A stretch of DNA of 56,925 nt, taken from assembly GCA_963645405.1 (NCBI GenBank), contig CAVISR010000002.1:1-56925 (forward strand), read 5' to 3'. This DNA is from Colivivens sp963645405. Its GTDB lineage: Bacteria; Bacteroidota; Bacteroidia; Bacteroidales; Bacteroidaceae. Below the pieces are notes generated by a model that did not search any database, had not been told where the DNA came from, and saw nothing but the letters and a program-made list of their open reading frames with translations. Below, piece after piece: positions 43,417-52,089 of this stretch (positions are counted from its first letter, which is position 1; each line of letters opens with the position of its first letter). Both the position numbers and the translations under genes were made by a program.

Positions 43417-45354
43417 ATGAGAAAAATGATTGTTTGCGCTGCTTTGGCAATGTTGGTTCTGCCGGCAAGCGCAATTGAAAAGCAAGTGAAGAGCCCTAAC
43501 GGCAAACTTGTAGTGACAGTGAACGACAACAACGGCAAGCCAAACTATTCGGTGAGCCTCGACGGCAAGACCTTCATCCTGCCGTCTGCCCTTGGACTGA
43601 ACACCAATATCGGCGACTTCACCCAGGGCATGACCATGACCGAGGCTTCCGAGATTGTAACCGTAAACGATGCTTACATTCTCGACCGCATCAAGAAAAG
43701 TCACGTTGACTATTGCGCCAACAAGCTGTCGCTGACTTTCTCCAAGGGCGGCAAGAAGATTTACGACGTGATTTTCCAAGTGGGCGACAACGACATCGCC
43801 TTCCGCTATCATGTCTATGCACAGGGCGACACCCGTTGCCTCGTGGTGAAGGAAGAAGTCACTTCCTATCAGCTGCCCGAGGGAACAGCCTCGTTCCTCT
43901 GCCCTCAGATGAGGCCGATGTCAGGCTTTGCACGCACCGCGCCAAGTTACGAAACCAATTATGCACTCGATGTGCCGGTGGGCACGCAGCGCAGCAACCT
44001 TGGTTACACCTTCCCTTGCCTTTTCAAGAACGGCAACAACGGATGGATTCTCCTTTCCGAGACTGGCACCGATGGCAGTTATGCTGCTTGCCGCTTGACC
44101 GACAAGGCTGAAGGCGGTTATCAGATTGCCTTCCCAATGCCGGAAGAGATGAACGGACAAGGTTCTGCCAACCCCGCCATGGCTTTGCCGGGCAACACTC
44201 CTTTGCGCACCATCACCGTGGGTACAACTCTGAAACCAATTGTCGAGACAACAATTCCTTTCGATGTAGTCGGTCAGAAGTACGAGGCATCAAAGACTTA
44301 CGAATACGGCAAGGGTACATGGAGCTGGATTATTGGCATGGACTGGTCGTGCAATTTCGACGAGCAGAAGCGCTACATCGATTTCGCAGCTGCCATGGGC
44401 TATCAGACGGTGCTCGTAGATGCGCTCTGGGACACTCGGATTGGTTATCCAAAGATGGAAGAACTGGCAAAGTACGGCAAGCAAAAGGGCGTTGACCTCT
44501 TCCTCTGGTACAATTCCAACGGTTCATGGAATGATGCTCCACAAGGTCCGCGTGGCATCATGGACAACACAGTCAAGCGTCGCAAGGAGATGGCTTGGAT
44601 GCAGAAGAACGGCATACGAGGCATCAAGGTCGACTTCTTTGGCGGCGACAAGCAGGAAACAATGAAACTCTACGAGGACATTCTCTCCGATGCCAACGAC
44701 TACGGCATTGAGGTGATTTTCCACGGTTGCACTCTGCCAAGAGGCTGGGAGCGCATGTACCCCAACTATGTGGCAAGCGAGGCTGTGCTGGCAAGCGAGA
44801 ACCTGCATTTCTCGCAGGCAATGTGCGATGCTGAGGCAAAGAACGCCTGCACCCATCCGTTCATTCGCAACACTGTGGGCAGCATGGACTTTGGCGGCAG
44901 CACACTCAACAAATACTATAACGGCAACAACAAGAGTGGCTCTCACCGCATCACGTCTGATGTCTTTGCCCTTGCTACAGCCGTCCTCTTCCAGTCGTCA
45001 GTACAGCACTTCGCGCTGGCTCCCAACAACTTGACCGATGCTCCGGCTTGGGCAATCGACTTCATGAAGACAGTGCCGACCACATGGGACGACCTCCGTT
45101 TCATCGATGGCTATCCCGGAAAGTACGTCATCATGGCTCGCCGTCATGCCGACAAATGGTATGTGGTTGGAATCAACGCTGAGAAACAGCCGCTGAAGAA
45201 AACCCTCACGCTTGACATGATTCCAGCCGGCACAATGCTCGATGTCTACAGCGACAACGACAAGCTCGAGGGCAGCAAGAAACAAGTGAAGCTCGGCAAG
45301 AAGCAGACAATCAATGTCGTGATTCCTTGCAACGGAGGAGTAGTGATTGAATGA
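43417..45354 (+). CDS. Glycoside hydrolase family 97, alpha-glucosidase/alpha-galactosidase type
   Basis: A 645-residue exported enzyme. ATG at 43417 gives the signal peptide MRKMIVCAALAMLVLPASA; the frame is open further upstream but lies in repeat DNA. An N-terminal beta-supersandwich (about 25-270) precedes the barrel WSWIIGMDWSCNFDEQKRYIDFAAAMGYQ. IRGIKVDFFGGDKQE places an Asp where retaining GH97 enzymes carry their nucleophile; SusB-like inverting members lack it. VASEAVLASEN supplies a barrel Glu. A C-terminal beta domain ends the chain. Retaining GH97 enzymes are mostly alpha-galactosidases, so that activity is the best guess (inferred). It is monocistronic with 22-bp arrays on both sides and no SusCD pair. 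Confidence 0.92.
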   Translation: MRKMIVCAALAMLVLPASAIEKQVKSPNGKLVVTVNDNNGKPNYSVSLDGKTFILPSALGLNTNIGDFTQGMTMTEASEIVTVNDAYILDRIKKSHVDYCANKLSLTFSKGGKKIYDVIFQVGDNDIAFRYHVYAQGDTRCLVVKEEVTSYQLPEGTASFLCPQMRPMSGFARTAPSYETNYALDVPVGTQRSNLGYTFPCLFKNGNNGWILLSETGTDGSYAACRLTDKAEGGYQIAFPMPEEMNGQGSANPAMALPGNTPLRTITVGTTLKPIVETTIPFDVVGQKYEASKTYEYGKGTWSWIIGMDWSCNFDEQKRYIDFAAAMGYQTVLVDALWDTRIGYPKMEELAKYGKQKGVDLFLWYNSNGSWNDAPQGPRGIMDNTVKRRKEMAWMQKNGIRGIKVDFFGGDKQETMKLYEDILSDANDYGIEVIFHGCTLPRGWERMYPNYVASEAVLASENLHFSQAMCDAEAKNACTHPFIRNTVGSMDFGGSTLNKYYNGNNKSGSHRITSDVFALATAVLFQSSVQHFALAPNNLTDAPAWAIDFMKTVPTTWDDLRFIDGYPGKYVIMARRHADKWYVVGINAEKQPLKKTLTLDMIPAGTMLDVYSDNDKLEGSKKQVKLGKKQTINVVIPCNGGVVIE

Positions 45355-45586
45355 TGGCAGTGCCGTCACCGGATGATTGCCACATTGTCACTGGTCGTAT
45401 GTGGCTTTGTCACTGGACGTATGTGGCTTTGTCACTGGTCGTAAGCAGTCTTATCACTGGTTGTAAGCGGCTTTATCACTGGTCGCAAACAATATTATCA
45501 CTGATTGAAATCTGTGTTGCCATTGGTTGACTGCAATGCTTTCACTGAATGATTGCAATGCTTTCACCGGTTGATTGCAATGCCGT
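45345..45586 (+). repeat. 22-bp tandem array x10-11 starting at the GH97 stop codon
   Basis: Ten perfect-length 22-bp units start at 45367 and end at 45586. A degenerate eleventh covers 45345-45366 and includes the GH97 stop codon. Units begin CACTGG and drift gradually from GTCGTATGTGGCTTTGT on the left to TTGATTGCAATGCTTT on the right, as expected of unit-by-unit duplication. Confidence 0.9.
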
Positions 45587-45616
45587 GATACAATAAGTAT
45601 CGATGAACTTTTCAGA

Positions 45617-45661
45617 CTTGCCCTAAATCTTGAAGATGAAAATTGGAGAGAGTAGGGCAAG
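45617..45661 (+). repeat. 9-bp inverted repeat in the GH97-tRNA gap
   Basis: CTTGCCCTA (45617-45625) and TAGGGCAAG (45653-45661) are perfect inverses separated by 27 nt. There is no T-run. The rest of 45587-45866 shows no gene. Confidence 0.5.
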
Positions 45662-45866
45662 TAACATGAACGACCTATGCATAGAACAATCGCCTATATA
45701 TAATATAAGGTGTAAACTAAAGGGCAAATCCGAAAACGGTGAGCCTAAACAAGAGAGAACGTAAACAATAGAAGGATAAAAGCAATAGAGGTGTGAAACC
45801 TGGACGCAAGATGAGCCAAGCACTGATGGGAAAAACAAAAATGTTGGGGTTGACCGAGGTTGAAAG

Positions 45867-45939
45867 TCGGGATTACTGGACTCGAACCAGCGACCTCACG
45901 CCCCCCAGACGTGTGCGCTACCAACTGCGCTAAATCCCG
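45867..45939 (-). tRNA. tRNA-Pro(GGG)
   Basis: The minus strand folds as a full cloverleaf of 73 nt. The acceptor stem CGGGATT pairs with AATCCCG, with discriminator A. The D stem is GCGC/GCGC with AGTTGGTA. The anticodon arm CACGT-CTGGGGG-GCGTG gives anticodon GGG. The T arm is GCTGG-TTCGAGT-CCAGT. CCA is not encoded. It reads CCC (and CCU) codons. Confidence 0.96.
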
Positions 45940-46014
45940 AAACCTCTAAATGATGGTGCAAAGGTAGTAAAAATATCGGCACCATGTAAAAACTAAAGGA
46001 AGTTTTTTGAAGAA

Positions 46015-47319
46015 ATGAATAAGTTTAAGGCATTATTGGGCTTCAATTCAAAGCGTACAACGGTAAAAACCGAGTTGATTGCCGGAATGACAACCTTCTT
46101 GACCATGTGTTATATCCTCGCAGTCAACCCCACAATTCTTGCCACGACTGGCATGGACAAGGGTGCCCTCTTTACTTCCACAGCCCTAGTTTCGGCAATC
46201 GCCACTCTGCTGCTGGCATTCATGGCAAAGTTGCCGTTGGCTCAGGCTCCGAGCATGGGACTCAACGCATTCTTTGCGTTCACACTTTGTCAGGCAATGG
46301 GTTTGACTTGGCAACAGGCGCTGGCAGTGCTGCTCGTTGAAGGCGTCATCTTTCTGCTCATCACGGTTCTCAATATCCGCGACAAAATCTTGGAATGCAT
46401 TCCGCGCAACCTGCAGTTTGCCATCTCGGCAGGCATCGGCATGTTCATCTCCTTCATCGGACTGAAGAATGCCTGCATCATCACTGCCAACCAAGACACT
46501 TTCGTACAACTCGGGAAGTTCACTCCGGTCAGCATCCTTGGTTTGATAAGCATCCTGCTCAGTGGCGCTTTGCTGGCAAAGAAAGTGAAAGGCTCGCTGT
46601 TCATTGCCATCATCGTCTCCACCTTGATTGGCATTCCGTTGGGAGTCACCGAAGTGGGCGATGGCTGGTTTCCGATTTCCACTCCCTGCAGTATTGCTCC
46701 GATATTCTGCCAGTTCGATTTCTCCGGTTTCTTCACTCCAAATATGTTGATTGTAGTTTTCTCTCTCCTGCTCGTCAATATCTTCGACAGCATCGGCACC
46801 ATTCTTGGCGTCGTTTCTCGACTGGGCATCAAGAAGGACGGGAACGGAGACATTCCCGGGGTGAAAGAAGCAATGACCAGTGATGCCATCGGCACCACGG
46901 CAGGAGCCTTTCTCGGCAATTCCACCATCACCACTTATGTGGAGAGTGCTTCGGGTGTAGCTGTGGGCGGTCGCTCGGGAATGACAGCGTTCTTCGTTGG
47001 TGTGATGTTCCTCTTGAGCATCTTCCTCGCACCGGTCTTCCTCTTGATTCCAAGTGCAGCAACCAGTGGCGCATTGGTGATGGTTGGCGTGCTGATGATT
47101 GATTCGTTCAAGAAAATACAGTTCGACGATATCTCCGAGTCCTTCCCTGCATTCATCACGATGATTACCATGGTGCTCTGCTACAGTATCGCAGACGGCA
47201 TCAGCCTTGGCATATTGAGTTATGTTCTCATCAAGATGATGGTAGGCAAGTTCCGCGACTTGAATGTCACGCTCTATATCCTCTCCGCATTCCTGCTCGT
47301 CAACTATATCTTCGGGTAA
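46015..47319 (+). CDS. NCS2-family (AzgA-like) purine permease
   Basis: A 434-residue inner-membrane permease with 12 or more helices. TVKTELIAGMTTFLTMCYILAVNPTIL near residue 20 and GMGLNAFFAF-equivalent APSMGLNAFFAFTL near residue 75 are typical of AzgA/PbuG hypoxanthine-guanine-adenine permeases. GTTAGAFLGNSTITTYVESASGVAVGGRSGMTA near 300 is the NCS2 signature region. It imports purine bases by proton symport. It is monocistronic, opposite in direction to the tRNA, and its stop codon runs into a 20-bp array. Confidence 0.93.
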   Translation: MNKFKALLGFNSKRTTVKTELIAGMTTFLTMCYILAVNPTILATTGMDKGALFTSTALVSAIATLLLAFMAKLPLAQAPSMGLNAFFAFTLCQAMGLTWQQALAVLLVEGVIFLLITVLNIRDKILECIPRNLQFAISAGIGMFISFIGLKNACIITANQDTFVQLGKFTPVSILGLISILLSGALLAKKVKGSLFIAIIVSTLIGIPLGVTEVGDGWFPISTPCSIAPIFCQFDFSGFFTPNMLIVVFSLLLVNIFDSIGTILGVVSRLGIKKDGNGDIPGVKEAMTSDAIGTTAGAFLGNSTITTYVESASGVAVGGRSGMTAFFVGVMFLLSIFLAPVFLLIPSAATSGALVMVGVLMIDSFKKIQFDDISESFPAFITMITMVLCYSIADGISLGILSYVLIKMMVGKFRDLNVTLYILSAFLLVNYIFG

Positions 47320-47409
47320 GACCGACGTATTGCGGATAAGACCGACGTATTGCGGGTAAGACCGACGTATTGCGGGTAATGCTAATGTATTGCGGATAAG
47401 ACCAACGTA
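47315..47409 (+). repeat. 20-bp tandem array x4.7 starting at the permease stop codon
   Basis: ACCGACGTATTGCGG(A/G)TAAG repeats at 47321, 47341 and 47361, then a diverged unit at 47381 and a partial one at 47401. A partial unit at 47315 includes the TAA stop codon of the permease (47317-47319). Confidence 0.9.
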
Positions 47410-47683
47410 CCACTCTTGCGTATGGAGTTAGTTCTTTCTCTCGTCCGTAGTGCGTTCTTTTTGCAGGCAAATCTTCGTCTATGATGCGTTCTTTCTCATA
47501 GTTCCATCCCCTTTCCCATGCCATTTTCTCTGCTCTCGGCAGAACTGGCATCTATCTTGCAGTATTGATTGCGGACAACGTGGCTGAAGCTCTGGATATG
47601 TCAGATGATGCAATTTGAATTGTTAAGCAAATCGGTTGCTTAGTTAAACTACTTCAAAGGACTGCATTTTTATGATGTTTCCT

Positions 47684-47714
47684 TTTGCCGTTACTAAACT
47701 TCAAGCTACTTTTG
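47684..47714 (+). promoter_or_regulatory. Consensus promoter for the HtrA gene
   Basis: TTTG at 47684-47687, a 19-nt spacer, then TACTTTTG at 47707-47714. The ATG is 65 nt downstream. Confidence 0.7.
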
Positions 47715-47779
47715 TTGTCGATTTAGAAAATGCTAAGTTAAAAACGATAGGATATTAACGTATAAAACAAGATAGAATT

Positions 47780-49333
47780 ATGAAACAGACAATGAAGAGA
47801 ATGTACGGCGTCATCGCTTTGACAGCAGTCGTATCGGGGATTACAGGTGCATTTGCCTTCACATTGGTCGACAACAGTGTGGGTTTGACAAACAGCATCG
47901 TTTCCAATTCTAACAAGCAGGAAGACGGCGACGTGCCATTCATGACACTTGCCAGCAATAACACCTCCACTTCGCAGGGTCAGCAATATGTCGACCTTAC
48001 AAGTGCTGCCGACAAGGCTTGCAACGCAGTGGTTTATATCAAGGTCACAACCAACGGACAGACTGTGGTCCAGGAATACTACGACCCGTTTGCTGACTTC
48101 TTCGGCGACTTCTTCGGACATGGCAATGGTGGAACACAGCGACGCCAGATCCAGACACCTAAGCGCCAGGGTGCAGGTTCAGGAGTCATCATCTCAAGCG
48201 ATGGCTACATCGTGACAAACAACCATGTAGTTGCAGGTGCAGACGATATCGAGGTGACATTGAACGACAATCGCGAGTTCAAGGCAACAGTAGTGGGACT
48301 CGATGAGTCAACCGACCTCGCACTCATAAAGATTGATGCCACCGACCTTCCTACACTGGTCATCGGCGACAGCGACAATCTGAAGGTGGGGGAGTGGGTA
48401 CTGGCAGTCGGCAACCCGTTCAACTTGAAGTCTACCGTCACAGCCGGAATCGTCAGTGCCAAGGCACGTAAGATCTCTGAAAGCGGCAAGGGCAACGACA
48501 TCGAGTCATACATTCAGACTGATGCAGCCATAAACGCTGGAAACAGTGGTGGTGCACTTGTCAATGCCAATGGTGAACTGGTGGGCATCAATGCAGCCCT
48601 CTACAGTCAGACAGGCAGTTTCACAGGTTATGGATTTGCCATCCCTACATCCATAATGAAGAAAGTGGTGACCGACCTCAAACAATACGGAGCAGTTCAG
48701 CGTGCACTCATTGGAGTCAGCGGTAGCGACTTGAGCGCTTACATCGATTCCCAAAAGGCAAAAGACGAGAAGTTCGATAAGGACTTCGGCACAACTGAAG
48801 GCGTTTACGTTGCAGAAGTCACCGAAAACGGTGCAGCCAAGGAAGCCGGAATCAAAGAGGGAGATGTCATTGTGTCAGTAAATGACAAGAAGATAACAAA
48901 GATGTCAGAACTCCAGGAAACCATCACCCGTTACAGTCCTGGCGACAAAGTGAAGATTGGACTCCTGCGCGACAAGAAACAGAAGACAGTTGAGGTTACG
49001 CTCAAGAACAACAACGGCAACACCAAGGTGGTAAAGGCACAGAACCTCTCAGCGCTCGATGCAGAATTCAAGGAAATCACAGCCGACCAGAAGAAGTCGC
49101 TCAACCTGCAGAACGGAGTACAAATCACCTCGCTCGATGACAACAGTCCGCTTCGCAAGATGGGCATCGGCAAAGACTTCATCATCATCCTTGCCAACAA
49201 CACCAAGATAACTTCAGTGGCAGACCTTGAGAGAGTATATCGCTCAGCTCTTGAGTCCGAGTCAAAGACCTTGTTCATCTGGGGTAAATACCCGTCAGGG
49301 CGTACCGGCAGCTATGCCATCGAACTGGAATAA
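47780..49333 (+). CDS. degP: Periplasmic HtrA/DegP-type serine protease-chaperone
   Basis: A 517-residue envelope quality-control protease. An N-terminal membrane/signal segment (about 9-29) is followed by a trypsin-like domain with the triad His149 (NNHVV), Asp179 (STDLALIKI) and Ser256 (AGNSGGALV). There is a long, Phe-rich LA loop at about 100-130 (DPFADFFGDFFGHG). Two PDZ domains follow, at about 300-395 and 425-510. The length is that of DegP rather than the one-PDZ DegS. It has its own promoter and terminator. Confidence 0.95.
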   Translation: MKQTMKRMYGVIALTAVVSGITGAFAFTLVDNSVGLTNSIVSNSNKQEDGDVPFMTLASNNTSTSQGQQYVDLTSAADKACNAVVYIKVTTNGQTVVQEYYDPFADFFGDFFGHGNGGTQRRQIQTPKRQGAGSGVIISSDGYIVTNNHVVAGADDIEVTLNDNREFKATVVGLDESTDLALIKIDATDLPTLVIGDSDNLKVGEWVLAVGNPFNLKSTVTAGIVSAKARKISESGKGNDIESYIQTDAAINAGNSGGALVNANGELVGINAALYSQTGSFTGYGFAIPTSIMKKVVTDLKQYGAVQRALIGVSGSDLSAYIDSQKAKDEKFDKDFGTTEGVYVAEVTENGAAKEAGIKEGDVIVSVNDKKITKMSELQETITRYSPGDKVKIGLLRDKKQKTVEVTLKNNNGNTKVVKAQNLSALDAEFKEITADQKKSLNLQNGVQITSLDDNSPLRKMGIGKDFIIILANNTKITSVADLERVYRSALESESKTLFIWGKYPSGRTGSYAIELE

Positions 49334-49376
49334 CTTGCGTTTGCCAACATGAACAGGTGACCAATACAAACAAATG

Positions 49377-49402
49377 AGCGTCAGCTTCGGCTGGCGCTTT
49401 TT
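49377..49402 (+). terminator. Intrinsic terminator after degP
   Basis: AGCGTCAGC, a TTCG tetraloop and GCTGGCGCT form a 9-bp stem with one G-U pair, followed by five Ts. It lies 43 nt after the degP stop. Confidence 0.92.
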
Positions 49403-49446
49403 GTTTATGTTGATTCCCATGTCATAATCCGTTGCGCTAATGTTAA

Positions 49447-49596
49447 CCATCCGGATGGGAGCGCTGCCTTGCGAGCTGGAATAGGAGTCAGCGCTCTTCG
49501 AGCGCGTCGGCTATGGCATTCGAGCGACAGCTCGCACTGTTTTACAACGCACAAACTCGCGCTCGCTTTAACGCTCTCGGAGAGAGCTAGCTCCTA
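49447..49596 (+). repeat. Dispersed palindromic repeat, copy C (most intact)
   Basis: A left flank with ATCCGGATGGGAGCG and GCGAGCTGG is followed by the core 49482-49596 (115 bp). The core begins TAGGAGTCAGCGCTCTTCG and ends CGGAGAGAGCTAGCTCCTA, its imperfect inverse. The left flank GCGAGCTG also pairs with the inner CAGCTCGC. No coding sequence is inside. The rest of 49403-49715 shows no gene. Confidence 0.82.
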
Positions 49597-49715
49597 GCGC
49601 TGATGCTTTCGTCGGGTGCTTGTGCTCCAATTAACGTATTGTGTTGCCCTGCCGCATGACGGTTTATTTTGCTGTGCAGCAGCAGGTTTATCGCTTGAGA
49701 ATGGTGACTTATGGT

Positions 49716-50690
49716 TTATATGTCTGCTGGATAGTATGTGATTTCTCTGTGGACTCCATGCTCCTCTCCATCCTCCTCTCCATTGTAAATTTCCGCCATT
49801 TCTGTCCAGTTACCAATTTCGTCAATGTCAGAATATCGAAATCGACATAAATCTGTTCCATCCTCGGATTTAAATGCCACAGTAGTTGGCCAACCATTTG
49901 AGTTGAAGTTTGAATATGATTCAATGTGTCGATAGCCTTCATAATTATCGTGTTCCTCGAAAATCAACCTGCCAGATTTGTCTATCTCATAGGCGTCTTC
50001 AAATCCATATCCTCCGTTTTCATCAGAGGTATTATGATAAGAAAGGATTAATTTGTTCCCTTTATGGTTAATCTCCGTGTCAATATAATCACTATAATCG
50101 CCTCCTATTTTTGCTTCTGTCAGCTGTCCTTTTTCGTTAAACGTATATATACCTTCATAATAACCGTCATAATTTGTTTCAATCATCGTCTTCACTTTTC
50201 CGTGAAGCATGAATGCAGATAGGTCATTTGAGTGGAAATTCTTGTTCTCTTCAAATTTAGCACGTTTTGCCTCTTCGACTTCGACAACGTATTGTTCTTT
50301 TGTTTTTGCTTTATCCGATATTTTCTTCAGCGGATATAGTTTGCTGTCCACATACATGGATTCCAACTTGTCGTAGTCATACATGAAAAATGTATGGCTG
50401 CTTTTTGTCAACTTTGTACCATCAAAAGAGTCCTCAGGCAACCATACTTCAAAGCAATATTCCTCATACTCGAATTCATAGGTGATATGACAATATCCAA
50501 TTCTTGATGCTCCGTATGGGTACTTGCACTCAAAAAAGCCATTGCCATCATATGTTATGCTGAAGTAAATCGTTGTTCCGTCTTCCAATCGGCACTCATA
50601 AGTTCCTTCGGCTGCTTTGAGCTTCTCTTTTTGCATATCGCTCCATACGCCATGGTACGTATCTACGTTATATAATATTATAATATACAT
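49716..50690 (-). CDS. Hypothetical protein, possibly a frameshifted C-terminal part of the upstream gene
   Basis: A 324-residue frame without a signal peptide or membrane segment of its own; an alternative start is MQKEKLKAAEGTYECRL (50636). The N-terminal part (about 20-120) is a beta-rich domain with many Tyr/Glu. The C-terminal part (about 150-320) has repeating strands such as YEGIYTFNEKGQLTEAK, NGGYGFEDAYEIDKSGRL and GNWTEMAEIYNG, reminiscent of RHS/YD-like secreted Bacteroidetes proteins. It overlaps the zinc-ribbon membrane gene upstream by 23 nt in the +1 frame over an AT-only stretch. Continuous Tyr/Asp-rich coding before the second Met suggests they were once one protein. Function unknown. 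Confidence 0.65.
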   Translation of the reverse strand: MYIIILYNVDTYHGVWSDMQKEKLKAAEGTYECRLEDGTTIYFSITYDGNGFFECKYPYGASRIGYCHITYEFEYEEYCFEVWLPEDSFDGTKLTKSSHTFFMYDYDKLESMYVDSKLYPLKKISDKAKTKEQYVVEVEEAKRAKFEENKNFHSNDLSAFMLHGKVKTMIETNYDGYYEGIYTFNEKGQLTEAKIGGDYSDYIDTEINHKGNKLILSYHNTSDENGGYGFEDAYEIDKSGRLIFEEHDNYEGYRHIESYSNFNSNGWPTTVAFKSEDGTDLCRFRYSDIDEIGNWTEMAEIYNGEEDGEEHGVHREITYYPADI

Positions 50691-51111
50691 ATACTATAAG
50701 ACGAAATACCGCAATAACGGATAACCAGGCAAAGACGGTGGAAAGCAACCAAAATCTCCATGTAGAGGCTTTGTTCATGCAAAGTCGTACAATTCCATAA
50801 ACCGATAATCCAAAACTCAGTGCACCAGCAAGGATACCGAATCCTACGAGTACGTAGGTTGTAGGATGGTAGTAGCCGAAAGCAAGTGCCCAACCATATA
50901 GGTTGGTAAACAAGGGGAGTATGCACATCACACTGCCACCCAAAGTTGCAATTGCAAGAATAACCTTTCCTATTGTTCCTAGTGACAGGGAGTCTGCTCC
51001 ATTGTCGTGTTGGATGATTGTAGCTTTCCCGAGACTGTTGCCGCAATGAGGACATTTCACGGCTCTGTCTGAGACGGGTTTACCGCAATGCGGACATTTA
51101 ATGAGTGCCAT
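50668..51111 (-). CDS. Zinc-ribbon membrane protein
   Basis: A 147-residue protein. The N-terminal zinc ribbon MALIKCPHCGKPVSDRAVKC has Cys6, Cys9, Cys20 and Cys23. A linker and four hydrophobic helices follow (about 46-145). The layout (cytosolic ribbon, then membrane) is that of zinc_ribbon_2/DUF-type anchored proteins. The last helix leads directly into the overlapping next frame. Its start overlaps the preceding gene by 14 nt. Function unknown. Confidence 0.78.
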   Translation of the reverse strand: MALIKCPHCGKPVSDRAVKCPHCGNSLGKATIIQHDNGADSLSLGTIGKVILAIATLGGSVMCILPLFTNLYGWALAFGYYHPTTYVLVGFGILAGALSFGLSVYGIVRLCMNKASTWRFWLLSTVFAWLSVIAVFRLIVYVYYNII

Positions 51112-51700
51112 TTCCTTCTGGTTTTATTTCGATTCGTTTTAATGTTGTTGAGATGTTCACTAAAAGCATAATGATAGCCCAAATGGCTTTTGTGATAAGT
51201 TTTGTAATAATATATGATAGAATACCTAAAAAGACGAAAAGAATAACGACAAAGGTCCATATACATATTTCGGTATAACCAAAATGATTGGTTATCAAGT
51301 AGAAAGCGCAACTACCAGCACCATATATGATGGCGGATACGAGGTTGATAATTGCCAAGATGTTACCCCACTTCAGAACACTTGCTGCTATGATTGTGGA
51401 TTTTGCTTCTGTGCTTCTTCCTTCATTCAATACTGTGCCGCCCATGAAAGCTGGTGCGTTTGCAGTCTCCGTTGGACATCCACAATTGGGGCAAACTTGA
51501 GCGTTGTCATCCAGCGCATGCCCACACTCTTTACATGTCTTAGATGTACTTGCTGTTGTTTTGTTTACTGAAGGTCCGGATGCGTTTCCGCTAGCGTTGG
51601 TTTGCTGAGAGTACTCATCGTTTGGGCATCCGCAATTGGGACAAGATTGCAGGTCTTCGTAGTAGATTTTACCGCAATCTGGGCATTTTACTTGTTTCAT
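51098..51700 (-). CDS. Double zinc-ribbon membrane protein
   Basis: A 200-residue protein (start MKQVKCPDCGKIYYEDLQ at 51700). Two zinc ribbons lie at residues 6-24 and about 52-73 (CKECGHALDDNAQVCPNCG), joined by a Ser/Thr/Asn-rich linker. Two or three hydrophobic segments follow (about 105-185), then a basic C-terminus. It overlaps the next gene by 14 nt, so translation is probably coupled. No enzyme motif. In the Bacillus ydj system, zinc-ribbon proteins accompany an SPFH protein; here the set is larger. Confidence 0.78.
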   Translation of the reverse strand: MKQVKCPDCGKIYYEDLQSCPNCGCPNDEYSQQTNASGNASGPSVNKTTASTSKTCKECGHALDDNAQVCPNCGCPTETANAPAFMGGTVLNEGRSTEAKSTIIAASVLKWGNILAIINLVSAIIYGAGSCAFYLITNHFGYTEICIWTFVVILFVFLGILSYIITKLITKAIWAIIMLLVNISTTLKRIEIKPEGNGTH

Positions 51701-51781
51701 AGATTTTGTTTTTACTTTTCTGCCATTAGAAACCAGTTCAGGCAATTTAATCAGTTTTTGTTGTCACAAAAAATCCTTTTG

Positions 51782-52087
51782 TCATAAGTCTGCGTCGAAC
51801 AGTGCACCACCAACTAGACCACCAAGAAAACCAGTTAGCGCAGCCGTTGTACTGTCTTGCTGATTGTTGATTATAACCTGTTGAGGACCTTGTTGTATAA
51901 TCCTTGGGTATGCACTGCCACAATATTCGCAACATGTACCACTTCCTACAGGCGCACCACAATTGGGACAATTGGTGATTGTAACCTGTCCTGCTTGTTG
52001 GGATGCTGCTGTGGGACAGCCGCACTCTGGACACGCTGCTCTGCTACCATCATATGGGCAGCCGCATTCTGAACATATAATTTGCAT
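51782..52087 (-). CDS. Small double zinc-ribbon protein with glycine-zipper end
   Basis: A 101-residue protein (start MQIICSECGCPYDGS; a second ATG lies two codons earlier). Cys pairs CSECG...CPECG and CPNCG...CEYCG make two ribbons in the first 62 residues. The C-terminus TGFLGGLVGGALFDADL is Gly-zipper-like and could insert in or associate with membrane. It starts two nt after the upstream membrane protein stops. Function unknown. Confidence 0.72.
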   Translation of the reverse strand: MQIICSECGCPYDGSRAACPECGCPTAASQQAGQVTITNCPNCGAPVGSGTCCEYCGSAYPRIIQQGPQQVIINNQQDSTTAALTGFLGGLVGGALFDADL

Positions 52088-52089
52088 AA

